Below, piece by piece: positions 22,859 through 30,037 of a stretch of 64,000 bases of DNA. How positions within the stretch are numbered: position 1 is the first letter of the stretch; each line of letters starts with the position of its first letter. The stretch spans positions 1 to 64,000 of the forward strand of contig JAUVZF010000001.1 of the NCBI GenBank assembly GCA_030602705.1. Reading direction: 5' to 3'. A program made the position numbers and the translations under genes. Origin of the DNA: Planctomycetota bacterium. Its GTDB lineage: Bacteria; Planctomycetota; Phycisphaerae; FEN-1346. The notes beneath the pieces are model-generated. The model had not been told where the DNA came from, searched no databases, and saw only the letters and a program-made list of their open reading frames with translations.

Positions 22859-24094
22859 CTATTTGTGGCGGGCGAGAGTGGCATCAAATGCCTTGCGAAC
22901 CTCTTTCCACAACGCTCGCATCGGTGCCAGAAGCAAAATTAACTGGGTGCGCTCGATAGGGCTCATGTCAATCTTGGCCGCGACTAGGCATCGGGCGAGC
23001 AGTTTGTCCCTGTCCTCGCCGGCGGCCTTCTGAAGATAGGTCAGCATCTGACCGATTTCATCCCGCAGCGCCATCTCGCCCCGCTTGCCCACGGTGGCGG
23101 GAATCTTCGGCACGGTCACGTCGGGATCGACCGGCCCATGGTCAAAAGGGATCGTATCGTCCTCCTCATCACCCTCTGGTGGCAGAAGGTCGGGAGGGGC
23201 GGCCTGCGGCGCTTCGGCCGCTTTGTCCTGCGCTTCGCGGGTGGCGTCGGCGTTCCGCTTCTCCTGCCACTCGGCGAAGGCCGCCTTGTCGATCTTGCCC
23301 TTCTTGATGCCCGCGTGGAGGATTTCAAGCCGCCCGGTCTTGGCGCCAGGCTTAGCGGCCGAGAGGTGTTCGAGCCGCGTCACGCCAGGTACGTCCTTGA
23401 AGGCCGTCAGGCTTTTCAACCACGCCTCGCGGTCAGTCTTGCTCGCCCCCTTGGTGGCACCCATGATGGCGTCAAAGATTTCCTTCCGCAGGACGGCCTG
23501 CCCGGGCGTGTCCTTCGCGGCATAGTTCGTCGGCTTGCGCGACCCACCCGATGCAGGTTTGGATGCCGGAGCGCCTTTGCGGCCCGTCTGCTTAGGATGG
23601 CTGTAATCGGCGTCGCGGTCTTTGCCGCCCTCGCCGAGCGGGATGCAGAAGGTTTGCAGGAGCGTGTACTTGTAGGCCGCGGTCATGGCCTTGTTGGCGG
23701 CCTTGTCGGCGTAGTCGGTGGCCTCGCCTAGAGCAGTTGAAATGATGCTGGAACCATCTGGGGCGCACCACTCGAACTCGACCAGCATCAGCATGTGGAT
23801 GCCCTTGCTGCCGCTACCGCTGACGGTTTCTTCGGTCTGGTGGCTCACAACGCGAGGCGTGCAGAACACGCCGGCCTCGACCAGAGCAGGTTGCACCGCA
23901 TCGTAGGCGTCGTCGATGGAGCGGAAGTAGTATTTTTGCTGCACGTTTTCGTGCGACTTGCCGACGGCCTTGATCTTCGCCATCACTTGGCTCATCAATT
24001 TGAAGATGTCGCCCTTGCGCGGTGGCGTGAACCGTGGCCGCTCAGCGATCGGCGCCGCCTCTTGGGTTTCTGGCTCTGCCTGTGTCGCGGTCAT
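22859..24094 (-). CDS. ERF-family single-strand annealing protein
   Basis: 411 residues from MTATQAEPETQ (AAGGAGAAAG signal). Residues ~20-175 match the ERF domain: L-M-S-Q-V-M-A-K-I-K-A-V-G-K, K-Y-Y-F-R-S-I-D-D-A-Y-D-A-V-Q-P-A-L, E-W-C-A-P-D-G-S-S-I, G-E-A-T-D-Y-A-D-K-A-A-N-K-A-M-T-A-A-Y-K-Y. ERF proteins anneal homologous strands in phage recombination. The C-terminal half is variable: a Lys-rich linker, an acidic patch and a final helical domain. Two spacers of the CRISPR array at 43 kb resemble segments of this gene. Confidence 0.85.
   Translation of the reverse strand: MTATQAEPETQEAAPIAERPRFTPPRKGDIFKLMSQVMAKIKAVGKSHENVQQKYYFRSIDDAYDAVQPALVEAGVFCTPRVVSHQTEETVSGSGSKGIHMLMLVEFEWCAPDGSSIISTALGEATDYADKAANKAMTAAYKYTLLQTFCIPLGEGGKDRDADYSHPKQTGRKGAPASKPASGGSRKPTNYAAKDTPGQAVLRKEIFDAIMGATKGASKTDREAWLKSLTAFKDVPGVTRLEHLSAAKPGAKTGRLEILHAGIKKGKIDKAAFAEWQEKRNADATREAQDKAAEAPQAAPPDLLPPEGDEEDDTIPFDHGPVDPDVTVPKIPATVGKRGEMALRDEIGQMLTYLQKAAGEDRDKLLARCLVAAKIDMSPIERTQLILLLAPMRALWKEVRKAFDATLARHK
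23009..23039 (-). other. Protospacer-like match to CRISPR spacer 1 (inside ERF gene)
   Basis: Read on the minus strand, 27 of 31 bases equal spacer 1 (43004-43034). Mismatches are at spacer positions 7, 13, 29 and 31; the last two are at the end predicted to be PAM-proximal. The 3' flank on the matching strand is GACAAACT. Confidence 0.8.
23962..23992 (+). other. Protospacer-like match to CRISPR spacer 2 (inside ERF gene)
   Basis: 27 of 31 bases equal spacer 2 (43071-43101). The first 25 are identical in a row; mismatches are at 26, 29, 30 and 31, all at the predicted PAM-proximal end. The 3' flank is CATCAATT. Confidence 0.85.
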
Positions 24095-24468
24095 CGTCTT
24101 TCTCCTTCTGGCCTTTCTTCTTTCATCTGGCTCTTGAATTGGTGCGCAATCTCCCCAAGCATCGTTCCGTGGCACTCGGCCTTCCCGCTGGGATGTGGCC
24201 CTCGCGTGGGCGTATCGCTCGGCAGGCCGTTCTTGTCGCGTTCCTCATCGTAGGGCAAGACGAGGCGCATCCCTTGGCTGGAGTAACCACGAAGGCTTTC
24301 CATCGAGAGGAAGTTGTGGGCGCTGCAGTGGGGGCATTTACCGACCCAGACGTTGTAGCAGGCGTCGAGAGTCCCCAAACTTTCAAAGACCGCCTTTTCA
24401 CAATGCGCGCACACGCCGGGAATCAAGCCGTCACCCGGCTGAGATTTCATTGTGAACACCATGCTCAT
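24091..24468 (-). CDS. Zinc-ribbon phage protein next to ERF
   Basis: 125 residues from MSMVFTMKSQPGDG. V-C-A-H-C-E-K...V-G-K-C-P-H-C-S-A-H-N-F-L forms a zinc ribbon; the C-terminal part has H-P-S-G-K-A-E-C-H-G. Overlaps the ERF start by 4 bases, so probably co-translated with it. Function unknown. Confidence 0.55.
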   Translation of the reverse strand: MSMVFTMKSQPGDGLIPGVCAHCEKAVFESLGTLDACYNVWVGKCPHCSAHNFLSMESLRGYSSQGMRLVLPYDEERDKNGLPSDTPTRGPHPSGKAECHGTMLGEIAHQFKSQMKEERPEGERR

Positions 24469-24766
24469 CGTCTTTCTCCCTTCCTCTGTCCTGTTCGGCT
24501 TCCGCCCCGCTCGTGCCACAGCGCGACGGCTGTTCGGGTCCTGGGTGTTCGGCTTCGCATCCAGACGTGCCGCGCGATGGCCTTGCCGCAGCCATCCGGG
24601 AAAAGGCGGCAGCGAAGCCGCGCTCCTCGGCTCGTTGGCGCGGTCCCAAGTGCGCGATGTCCAAGCGGTCCTCGCGCTCCTGTCGCTCGGCGTCCAGTTC
24701 AGCGACCAGGTCCTGCTCCTCGCGCTCGTCGTCAGTCAGTTCCCGCAGGTCCTCGAACTCAAACAT
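24431..24766 (-). CDS. 111-residue acidic helical phage protein
   Basis: MFEFEDLRELTDDEREEQDLVAELDAERQEREDR, then a Gly/Ser/Glu-rich tail. The last 38 bases overlap the following gene, more than is usual here, so the C-terminal part is less certain. Good Shine-Dalgarno (GGGGAAA). Function unknown. Confidence 0.45.
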   Translation of the reverse strand: MFEFEDLRELTDDEREEQDLVAELDAERQEREDRLDIAHLGPRQRAEERGFAAAFSRMAAARPSRGTSGCEAEHPGPEQPSRCGTSGAEAEQDRGREKDDEHGVHNEISAG

Positions 24767-24959
24767 GGCATTTCCCCTTTTGCCCCTTTCGCTCCCGTTC
24801 CCGCTCCTCGCGCACAAACCGCCTGAACCGCCGGTTGGCGTTTTCTATCAGGTCCGGAACCTTGCGGACCTCAGCCGCCACGCGCTTGAGTTCGGCCTCC
24901 GCGCGATCCCACTCGGCTTGCGAGCGATCGCCCCAGTCGGCTGCGTGGTCAGTCGGCAT
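24759..24959 (-). CDS. 66-residue helical phage protein
   Basis: MPTDHAADWGDRSQAEWDRAEAELKRVAAEVRKVPDL, a single long charged helix with an Arg-rich end (R-R-F-R-R-F-V-R-E-E-R). Overlaps the next gene by 8 bases. Function unknown. Confidence 0.5.
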   Translation of the reverse strand: MPTDHAADWGDRSQAEWDRAEAELKRVAAEVRKVPDLIENANRRFRRFVREERERERKGQKGKCHV

Positions 24960-24972
24960 CGGCTCACTTCTC

Positions 24973-25200
24973 CTAGAAGGGCATAACATCCAAGATGGCA
25001 CCTTCGCTTATAACGCTAGAAATTGTACGGATAGGGAGTTCCAGCCTCTTTAAGGCATCTTCTACTTCCCGAATGCCCGCATTCTTCTGTAGTGGTTCGG
25101 ACACGTGGTCATGGAGCAGGGCGTACAAACCTGTTGCCTCGCGCTCGGTCAACAACAAGTCAATGCTCTCCACGTGCTGGTTTTTTTTAGCCGTAGCCAT
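24973..25200 (-). CDS. 75-residue helical phage protein
   Basis: MATAKKNQHVESIDLLLTEREATGLYALLHDHVSEPLQKNAG..., regular helical heptads. GGAGTGAGCG signal before the ATG. No family recognised. Confidence 0.5.
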   Translation of the reverse strand: MATAKKNQHVESIDLLLTEREATGLYALLHDHVSEPLQKNAGIREVEDALKRLELPIRTISSVISEGAILDVMPF

Positions 25201-25278
25201 CGCTCACTCCTTCACTTGCTCGGTTCCGGTTTCCTCACGCTCGGTCGCCCCAGTCGGCTACGGGGTCAGGCTGCATGG

Positions 25279-25596
25279 TCATTCCTCATCGTCGCCGAGC
25301 GACAGCAAACTGGGACATTCTGCATCATCGGGAATCTGGATGTGGATGAACTGGCCGGCAGGAAGCCCGTCTTTGGCAAGATGTTCACGAAAGGCTTCAG
25401 GCGCGTTCCCGCAGATGGTCTTAACAATCCAGCCCGGTGGAATCTCCCCAGCCAGTCGGATGCCCCAGTCGCCGTGGTACTCATAGTGTGCGATAAGGCC
25501 CGGCGCGAGTTCGATGTCGCCGTAGGATTCAAATTCCCAGTCGCCCTCTATCTCATGGCAATCGTCGGAACAGCCGTACAAATATAAGTGTCTCAT
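25279..25596 (-). CDS. 105-residue phage protein, unknown
   Basis: MRHLYLYGCSDDCHEIEGDWEFESYGDIELAPGLIAHYEYHGDWGIRLAGEIPPGW: Tyr/Trp/Asp-rich, beta-like, with an acidic end D-D-A-E-C-P-S-L-L-S-L-G-D-D-E-E. AAAGGAGAGCG signal. No family recognised. Confidence 0.5.
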   Translation of the reverse strand: MRHLYLYGCSDDCHEIEGDWEFESYGDIELAPGLIAHYEYHGDWGIRLAGEIPPGWIVKTICGNAPEAFREHLAKDGLPAGQFIHIQIPDDAECPSLLSLGDDEE

Positions 25597-25611
25597 AAAA
25601 ACGCTCTCCTT

Positions 25612-25788
25612 TCACTTGCCCAGGCCCAGCGCCCTCACACCCGGACGCCTCCGCCATTCGCGCTGTCTCAGCCGCACCCATCCCCGCGGTCGGACTCTGC
25701 CGACGCGCTTGACGTAGTCCAGCGTGACCGGGTCTGTAACGGTGCCGATCTTGACGTAGACCGATTTGCCGATTGCCTTGATGAGCAT
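25612..25788 (-). CDS. 58-residue basic phage protein
   Basis: From MLIKAIGKSVYVKIGTVTDPVTLDYVKRV, a small beta-rich protein followed by an Arg/Trp-rich tail (P-R-G-W-V-R-L-R-Q-R-E-W-R-R-R), likely to bind nucleic acid by charge. Function unknown. Confidence 0.45.
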   Translation of the reverse strand: MLIKAIGKSVYVKIGTVTDPVTLDYVKRVGRVRPRGWVRLRQREWRRRPGVRALGLGK

Positions 25789-25902
25789 GGAATCGCCTTG
25801 CCTCAATATCCTCTGGACCTGCCTCTTTCAGAGGAATGCGACCCTGACTACCTTTTTGCTCGTTTTCGCACCTTGCGTCGCGTGGCGCCCCCTTAAAACG
25901 CC

Positions 25903-26361
25903 TCAGAATAGAGATTGTGGCAAACTTTCGACCGCGGGCTGCTCGGCGACCGGCCGCTTTTTGGACCATTTCGCTTCCAACCGCCGCTTCGCAAGGCACG
26001 TCGGGCACACCCGTTGCCCGCGTGCCAGCACCGAATCACAGTCTGGACATCGACGTTTTGCGATACCATCGTCGTCGGATTCGGCTATGAGCCTGCCGCG
26101 CACCTCCGGGTGCAATGCCCGGTAGGCTTCAACGACGCGCTGGTCGTCAATGGGGCGCGGCTTGCCGTGCAGTTTCCTCGCGCGCCGTAGCCCGCGTGTG
26201 GCAATCGGCAGAACGGAACGCTCGAAGTACCCGCACCGTCGGCCCTTGGTCAGCAGACAGACACCGGACTTGAGCATGATGCATGCGCCAGGCCGAGGGC
26301 AGTTGGCGCATTCTTCGTGTGAGAAATGGCGAAGGGCTGAGATCGCAGCGCTGCGGTTCAT
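25903..26361 (-). CDS. Cysteine-rich VLP-type phage protein
   Basis: 152 residues from MNRSAAISALRHF. E-E-C-A-N-C-P-R-P-G-A-C...C-L-L-T-K-G-R-R-C-G-Y-F-E-R-S-V-L-P resembles the Cys_rich_VLP domain (ends in V-L-P), common in mobile elements. A second zinc ribbon C-P-D-C...C-P-T-C is near the C-terminus. Basic middle (R-K-L-H-G-K-P-R-P). Function of the family is not known. Confidence 0.7.
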   Translation of the reverse strand: MNRSAAISALRHFSHEECANCPRPGACIMLKSGVCLLTKGRRCGYFERSVLPIATRGLRRARKLHGKPRPIDDQRVVEAYRALHPEVRGRLIAESDDDGIAKRRCPDCDSVLARGQRVCPTCLAKRRLEAKWSKKRPVAEQPAVESLPQSLF

Positions 26362-26362
26362 G

Positions 26363-26719
26363 TCAGACCTCTCTGTACCAGACCTCAAGCCAGAGGCAGT
26401 CGCGCTTGCCGCCGATGAGGCCGAGGCGTCGAAGAAGGCGATGCTCACCGGGCGTCACGTTCATCCACGCTTCTCCTTCAAGCCAAAGCCACCACATATC
26501 CAAGTCATCATGTCGCACCGTAACTTCGAGCCTGTCGGCGGCCCGCCGGTCGTGCAGTTCGAGCCACACATCCGCCACACCCGAGGGTATGTCTAAGTGC
26601 TTTTCGAGCAAGTCTCTGTTGATACCGCCCGCGTGCATCGAGTCACCGAGTTTCGTTTGCGCATCCAACCAATTGTCGAATTCTCCCGACCGAAGCCTGT
26701 CACTTTTCCACAGCACCAT
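26363..26719 (-). CDS. 118-residue acidic phage protein
   Basis: MVLWKSDRLRSGEFDNWLDAQTKLGDSMHAGG, with many Trp and Asp residues (D-D-L-D-M-W-W-L-W-L-E-G-E-A-W) and an HTH-like L-L-R-R-L-G-L-I-G-G. It precedes the Cys-rich gene by one base. Function unknown. Confidence 0.5.
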   Translation of the reverse strand: MVLWKSDRLRSGEFDNWLDAQTKLGDSMHAGGINRDLLEKHLDIPSGVADVWLELHDRRAADRLEVTVRHDDLDMWWLWLEGEAWMNVTPGEHRLLRRLGLIGGKRDCLWLEVWYREV

Positions 26720-27161
26720 CGCAATCTCCTTTCAGTCTGATCCAGCGGGCGTGAGCGGCATGGGAACGGCCCACGCCCGCCTCGGCCCGGAACCTGCGCT
26801 GGGGGGGTGCACGGTCCCGGAGCCGCCTCTGTGGCGCCCGCCCCGAGCGAGCGCCGTCCCTCGAATGGTTGTGGTTGCTGGCCGGGCTTGATACCGGCTC
26901 TCTGCCGAGCCAGAGAACTCTTAGGATGCAGGGGCTTGGCTTTTTGGTTGTCGCGCCCCGGTCAGTTCTTTGGACGCCTTCCAAACAAGGCTCCGTGTCG
27001 AACCTCAGCACCGCCTCTGGGCGTGTCCAATCCACGCCGCAGCAACCACGAGTATTTTTGGGCCGTGGCCGGTATCGGGTCGCCTGCTCTTACCGGACCC
27101 GGCGAACCCCACTGTGCCGAAGCACCCACGGCCCATGTTTTCATGTCAAAGAGCGTTCACT
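26720..27161. other. 442-base region without a convincing gene
   Basis: No frame has a ribosome site and family-like composition. There is a GGGCGTG/CCACGCCC hairpin at about 26747-26780, just upstream of the 26719 start, and several GC-rich inverted repeats. A 60-residue minus-strand frame (26962-27144) exists but lacks a Shine-Dalgarno. This is a plausible site for a promoter or early control region of the operon. Confidence 0.4.
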
Positions 27162-27542
27162 TCAAGACCGCCGCACCGCCTGTTTCTTGATGGCGCGGCG
27201 GAGCGCACGGATTAAGGGTTCGGGGTCGCCCGTTTCGACCCAGATGCTAAATGGTTGCCCGTCGTTGGTGCATCTTTTCCCCGACTTGGTAACAAGGGGA
27301 CACTCAGGGGTACATGTGTGGTTCTTGTGATAGAACCTGCAAAGGGCACATGTTTTATCGACGAAGTAAAAGACGGTCTCGCCATCGGTCAAATCACCAT
27401 CCACGGTTTTCTGGACGCTGTGCCGTGCTATCGCCGCCTTCCGCGTGCCGAGGTACTTTTTCAGTGTGTGGGCCAGCGCGTCGGCCTTTTTACAGCGGCT
27501 GATTGGCGAATAGAACTCACGCTTCCAGGTTCGGATACTCAT
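27162..27542 (-). CDS. Cys-cluster phage protein downstream of the repeat gene
   Basis: 126 residues after a strong GAGGAGG signal. Middle: T-C-A-L-C-R-F-Y-H-K-N-H-T-C-T-P-E-C-P-L-V-T-K-S-G-K-R-C, a compact five- or six-cysteine cluster, as in small zinc-binding phage proteins that pair with C-P-L-x...G-x-x-C motifs. The ends are basic (R-T-W-K-R-E-F-Y; R-R-A-I-K-K-Q-A-V-R-R-S). Its start overlaps the repeat gene by 26 bases, so it is the third member of that operon. Confidence 0.6.
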   Translation of the reverse strand: MSIRTWKREFYSPISRCKKADALAHTLKKYLGTRKAAIARHSVQKTVDGDLTDGETVFYFVDKTCALCRFYHKNHTCTPECPLVTKSGKRCTNDGQPFSIWVETGDPEPLIRALRRAIKKQAVRRS

Positions 27543-28191
27543 CGGGATTCCTCCTCAAAGGGTAGCCCCGGCCGGGCGCACTTGAACTTTGGGTTTCAGA
27601 AGTTGTGTGGCTCGCATTCGATCCTTGGGGTTCAGCGGACGGATGGCTCGCAGCCTGTTCATGGGTTTCATTCATAAGATGGCTCGCACCGCCGCAATGG
27701 GTTTCAGTTGAGCACTGGCTCGCACTGCCACTTTGGGTTTCAGGCGCAATGTGGCTCGCATTCTGACCTTGGGTTTCACCGCTTGTATGGTTCGCATCTG
27801 TACGCTGGATTTCAGTCGTTGCGTGGCTCGCACGTTTGGGTTGGGCTTCAGCGGAACGATGGCTCGCACGATTCCAGGGGGTGGCAGGGAGTAGATGGCT
27901 CGCACCGGCGGAATGGATTTCAGTTGACCATTGGCTCGCAAGTTGGGCCTGGGGTTCACTTATGCGTTGGCTCGCACTTGTACGTTGGGCTTCAGACGCA
28001 AAGTGGCTCGCACTGACAAGATGGGTTTCAGTTAGCAAATGGCTCGCACCGTGTTTCTGGATTTCAGGCGGCGCGTGGCTCGCAACTCTACACTGGATTT
28101 CATTGGCGAGTTGGCTCGCAAATAAGGTCTGGGTTTCAGCCTGCCCATGGCTCGCATGGCCTAAATGGGTTTCAAGAGCAGCGTGGCTCAT
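27517..28191 (-). CDS. 12-residue-repeat protein encoded by the 9+9 array
   Basis: 224 residues, nearly all repeats of the form A-S-(H/Q)-x-x-x-E-(T/I/P/A)-(Q/H)-x-x-x. The ATG lies inside the first repeat (M-S-H in place of A-S-H), overlaps the TGA of the IS110-like gene (ATGA), and has GGGAG 8 bases upstream, so translation is likely. The frame stays open through all variable segments. Non-repeat tail: S-A-P-G-R-G-Y-P-L-R-R-N-P-D-E-Y. No known repeat family recognised; a short-turn solenoid is conceivable. The protein may be by-product or partner of a DNA/RNA-level array. Confidence 0.6.
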   Translation of the reverse strand: MSHAALETHLGHASHGQAETQTLFASQLANEIQCRVASHAPPEIQKHGASHLLTETHLVSASHFASEAQRTSASQRISEPQAQLASQWSTEIHSAGASHLLPATPWNRASHRSAEAQPKRASHATTEIQRTDANHTSGETQGQNASHIAPETQSGSASQCSTETHCGGASHLMNETHEQAASHPSAEPQGSNASHTTSETQSSSAPGRGYPLRRNPDEYPNLEA

Positions 28192-28192
28192 T
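27590..28192. repeat. Array of alternating 9-bp boxes and 9-bp variable segments (36-bp period x 17)
   Basis: On the + strand: box A TGGGTTTCA, 9 variable bases, box B TGGCTCGCA, 9 variable bases, repeated. 17 A boxes (8 exact; 4 TGGATTTCA, 2 TGGGGTTCA, 2 TGGGCTTCA, 1 GGGGTGGCA) and 17 B boxes (15 exact, one TGGTTCGCA, the last cut to TGGCTCATT). The first A box is at 27590-27598 and the last at 28166-28174, exactly 16 periods apart: no indel anywhere. All 33 variable 9-mers differ. The base after A is mostly G and after B often C. Confidence 0.95.
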
Positions 28193-29006
28193 CGACAAAC
28201 TCCCACGGATCGTCCTTCGTCGTGTGCCCCTGCTTCTCGATAACATAGGGTTCACGCACTGCTAGGCCTTCCATCGCCCGCCAGACGAGCCAGAGATGAG
28301 ACAGCAATCGTTTAGCGATAAATCTGAGCGCCATGTTGTTGATGCGCCCCAGCGTCCATTCCGGCTTCGCGGGGGCCTTGGCCGGCGGCTTCACGCGCGG
28401 TAGATGGTGAGCGGGCGTGACCTTCGTGCCGTCGCTCTGCCAGATGATGTTGCCGTTCGCCACCTCGCGCTCCGTGATGCGGACCTTGTAGGCGTCGTAC
28501 AGTTTGCGGTACGGGCTGTCGGCGATCTTGACGAACGACTGGCCGAGTTTCCAAGCCGTCGTCTTGAGTTCCGCGTTCCAGTTCGCCTTCTGGCCCACGG
28601 CCCGCTTCGGTGCCCGCCCGTCAATCACATGCAGACCGGCATACGCCCATAGTTTGCTGATGGTGTCGAACCGCCCGATGTCGCCGATGTTCGCTACCAG
28701 CAGGGCGGCGAGGCGAGGGCCGACGCCTTTGACGCGAATCAGCCAACCGTCCACGATGGGTAGGTGTCGGACCTCGCGCCAGACCATCTTCTCCATCGCA
28801 GCCTCGGCGTCTTTCAGGCGCTGCAAGGGTACGTTGAAGAAGTCCTCGGCTTCTGCGTCCGTCATCAACCCTTCGCGCACCAACCGTTTGACTCGCAACT
28901 CCAACTGGATGCGGAGTTTTTGGGTGTCGTACAGGCCGCGAGTCACCACCTTCACGCGGTCGTTGATACCACCCGCGCTGGTTGCCGAAACTGTCGCCTG
29001 CGTCAT
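28188..29006 (-). CDS. IS110-like protein with Transposase_20-type domain, no visible RuvC domain
   Basis: 272 residues after CTTAAGGAGTGAGCC. Residues ~25-85 form a coiled-coil-like helical stalk. Residues ~83-160 match the C-terminal domain of IS110 recombinases: L-P-I-V-D-G-W-L-I-R-V-K-G-V-G-P-R-L-A-A-L-L-V-A-N-I-G-D-I-G-R-F-D-T-I-S-K-L-W-A-Y-A-G-L. The N-terminal DEDD RuvC-like half of true IS110 enzymes is missing. The C-terminus ends K-Q-G-H-T-T-K-D-D-P-W-E-F-V-E. Its stop lies in the first box of the array. IS110 enzymes are guided by a structured RNA from their own element; whether this one is guided is unknown. Confidence 0.75.
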   Translation of the reverse strand: MTQATVSATSAGGINDRVKVVTRGLYDTQKLRIQLELRVKRLVREGLMTDAEAEDFFNVPLQRLKDAEAAMEKMVWREVRHLPIVDGWLIRVKGVGPRLAALLVANIGDIGRFDTISKLWAYAGLHVIDGRAPKRAVGQKANWNAELKTTAWKLGQSFVKIADSPYRKLYDAYKVRITEREVANGNIIWQSDGTKVTPAHHLPRVKPPAKAPAKPEWTLGRINNMALRFIAKRLLSHLWLVWRAMEGLAVREPYVIEKQGHTTKDDPWEFVE

Positions 29007-29118
29007 GGCTCACTCCTTAAGAATCGGCCGGGGACGTAGCGCCGAACGGGGGGACATTCGGACACTGACGCCCCCGGCCTCAAACATGCGGGACCGCCCG
29101 CATGGCTTGACGGTTCTG

Positions 29119-29400
29119 TCAGGACGCCGCGCGGCGCGAAGCCCGGCGGCGCGGTTGCCGTTGCACAGGCCACCGGCTCGGCGCAAGACACGCCCCCGCT
29201 GGCGGCTCCTTGCTGCAGAGTTCGCGGTGATACTCGCTCATCGTCTCGCGGGCTTGGTCTAGGGCCGTCCCTCGCGCCATGCAGCGCGGGCAGACCAGCG
29301 CCATCAGCGCCATCGCGTAAGGTGCTGAGGTACGCCAAGTGCCAGGCAGGACGTGTTCGTGCCGATGACCGCATGCGTGTTGCAGATTGACAACGTACAT
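29119..29400 (-). CDS. Zinc-binding phage protein
   Basis: 93 residues from MYVVNLQHACGHRHEHVLPG (TTAGGAGTGG signal). H-A-C-G-H-R-H-E-H and V-C-P-R-C-M-A-R-G supply a zinc site; this C-G-H-x-H...C-P-x-C type is widespread in small phage proteins. The C-terminus is Arg/Pro-rich. It is the last convincing phage gene before the chromosomal region. Confidence 0.6.
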   Translation of the reverse strand: MYVVNLQHACGHRHEHVLPGTWRTSAPYAMALMALVCPRCMARGTALDQARETMSEYHRELCSKEPPAGACLAPSRWPVQRQPRRRASRRAAS

Positions 29401-30037
29401 GGCTTCCACTCCTAAGCGGCGATTCCCCTTGAAGGGCTGCGGGTCGTGACTCAGGAGCATATTTGATTTGCTTGTGTTGCGGATGGAACTTTCTGTGGTA
29501 GGGGTGACGAGGGGTAGTCAGGCAAAAAAGATGGGCTTTTCTGCATGGCCCCTGCCAACGTCCGATAATCATTGTTATGTTGCGCAGCAGCCAGGTGCAG
29601 GACCAGGGGGGGCGTTTTGCTGATCAAACGTAAACGGCCCCGTTTGACCGCAAAAGTGGGCCTGACCTGCTGTTTTCTCGGATAGGCTCTCTTGCCGCAA
29701 CCGCACCACATGGCGTAGTAGTATTAGATGCCCGAACTGGCCGCGCTCGGAGACCATTGCGGCCTGGTTACTTGAGCATCGTCGTCGCGGGGATCTGAGA
29801 AGGTCGCTTGCGCGACTTCCGGCCGAGAGAGATAAAGGATAGCGGCGCACGGTAAACGGCAGGCGAACAACCGTATGCGCGTTCCTGTCCTGGTGACGGG
29901 CCTAAGCGAAGTCAGGTAAGTCTTTTGCGGTTGCTGCGCGGCGGGTCTCCGTACCCGCCGCGACATGGCGGTCGCAAGCGCGGTGGGTACGGAGACCCAC
30001 CGCGCAAGACTTACGTAAGTCCGCTTGGTGCGTGTGC
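29401..30037. other. Prophage/chromosome boundary region without a gene
   Basis: No frame here is convincing. The right-hand end of the prophage should lie in this stretch, between the last phage gene and the FHA gene, but no tRNA or attachment core could be identified because the left end is outside the window. Confidence 0.4.
29916..30014. repeat. Palindromic element bounded by GTAAGTCTT / AAGACTTAC
   Basis: Outer arms GTAAGTCTT (29916-29924) and AAGACTTAC (30006-30014). Inner arms GGGTCTCCGTACCCGCCGCG (29943-29962) and its complement (29979-29998) with one mismatch. The whole ~99 bp can fold on itself, like a REP/MITE-type element. The same GACTTAC/GTAAGTC ends bound a second element at 47753-47983. 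Confidence 0.7.

Noticed and set aside
27590-28192. Reading the 9+9 array as a CRISPR array
   Set aside because: Spacing units are only 9 bp, two different boxes alternate, and there are no cas genes next to it. The geometry does not fit any CRISPR type.
27708-28243. Plus-strand open frames through the same array
   Set aside because: They arise because the boxes lack stops in five of six frames. They have no ribosome sites and end at stops in the variable segments; only the minus frame is open throughout with a coupled start.
29451-29850. Small minus-strand frames at the prophage edge
   Set aside because: No ribosome sites and no recognisable composition; treated as non-coding.
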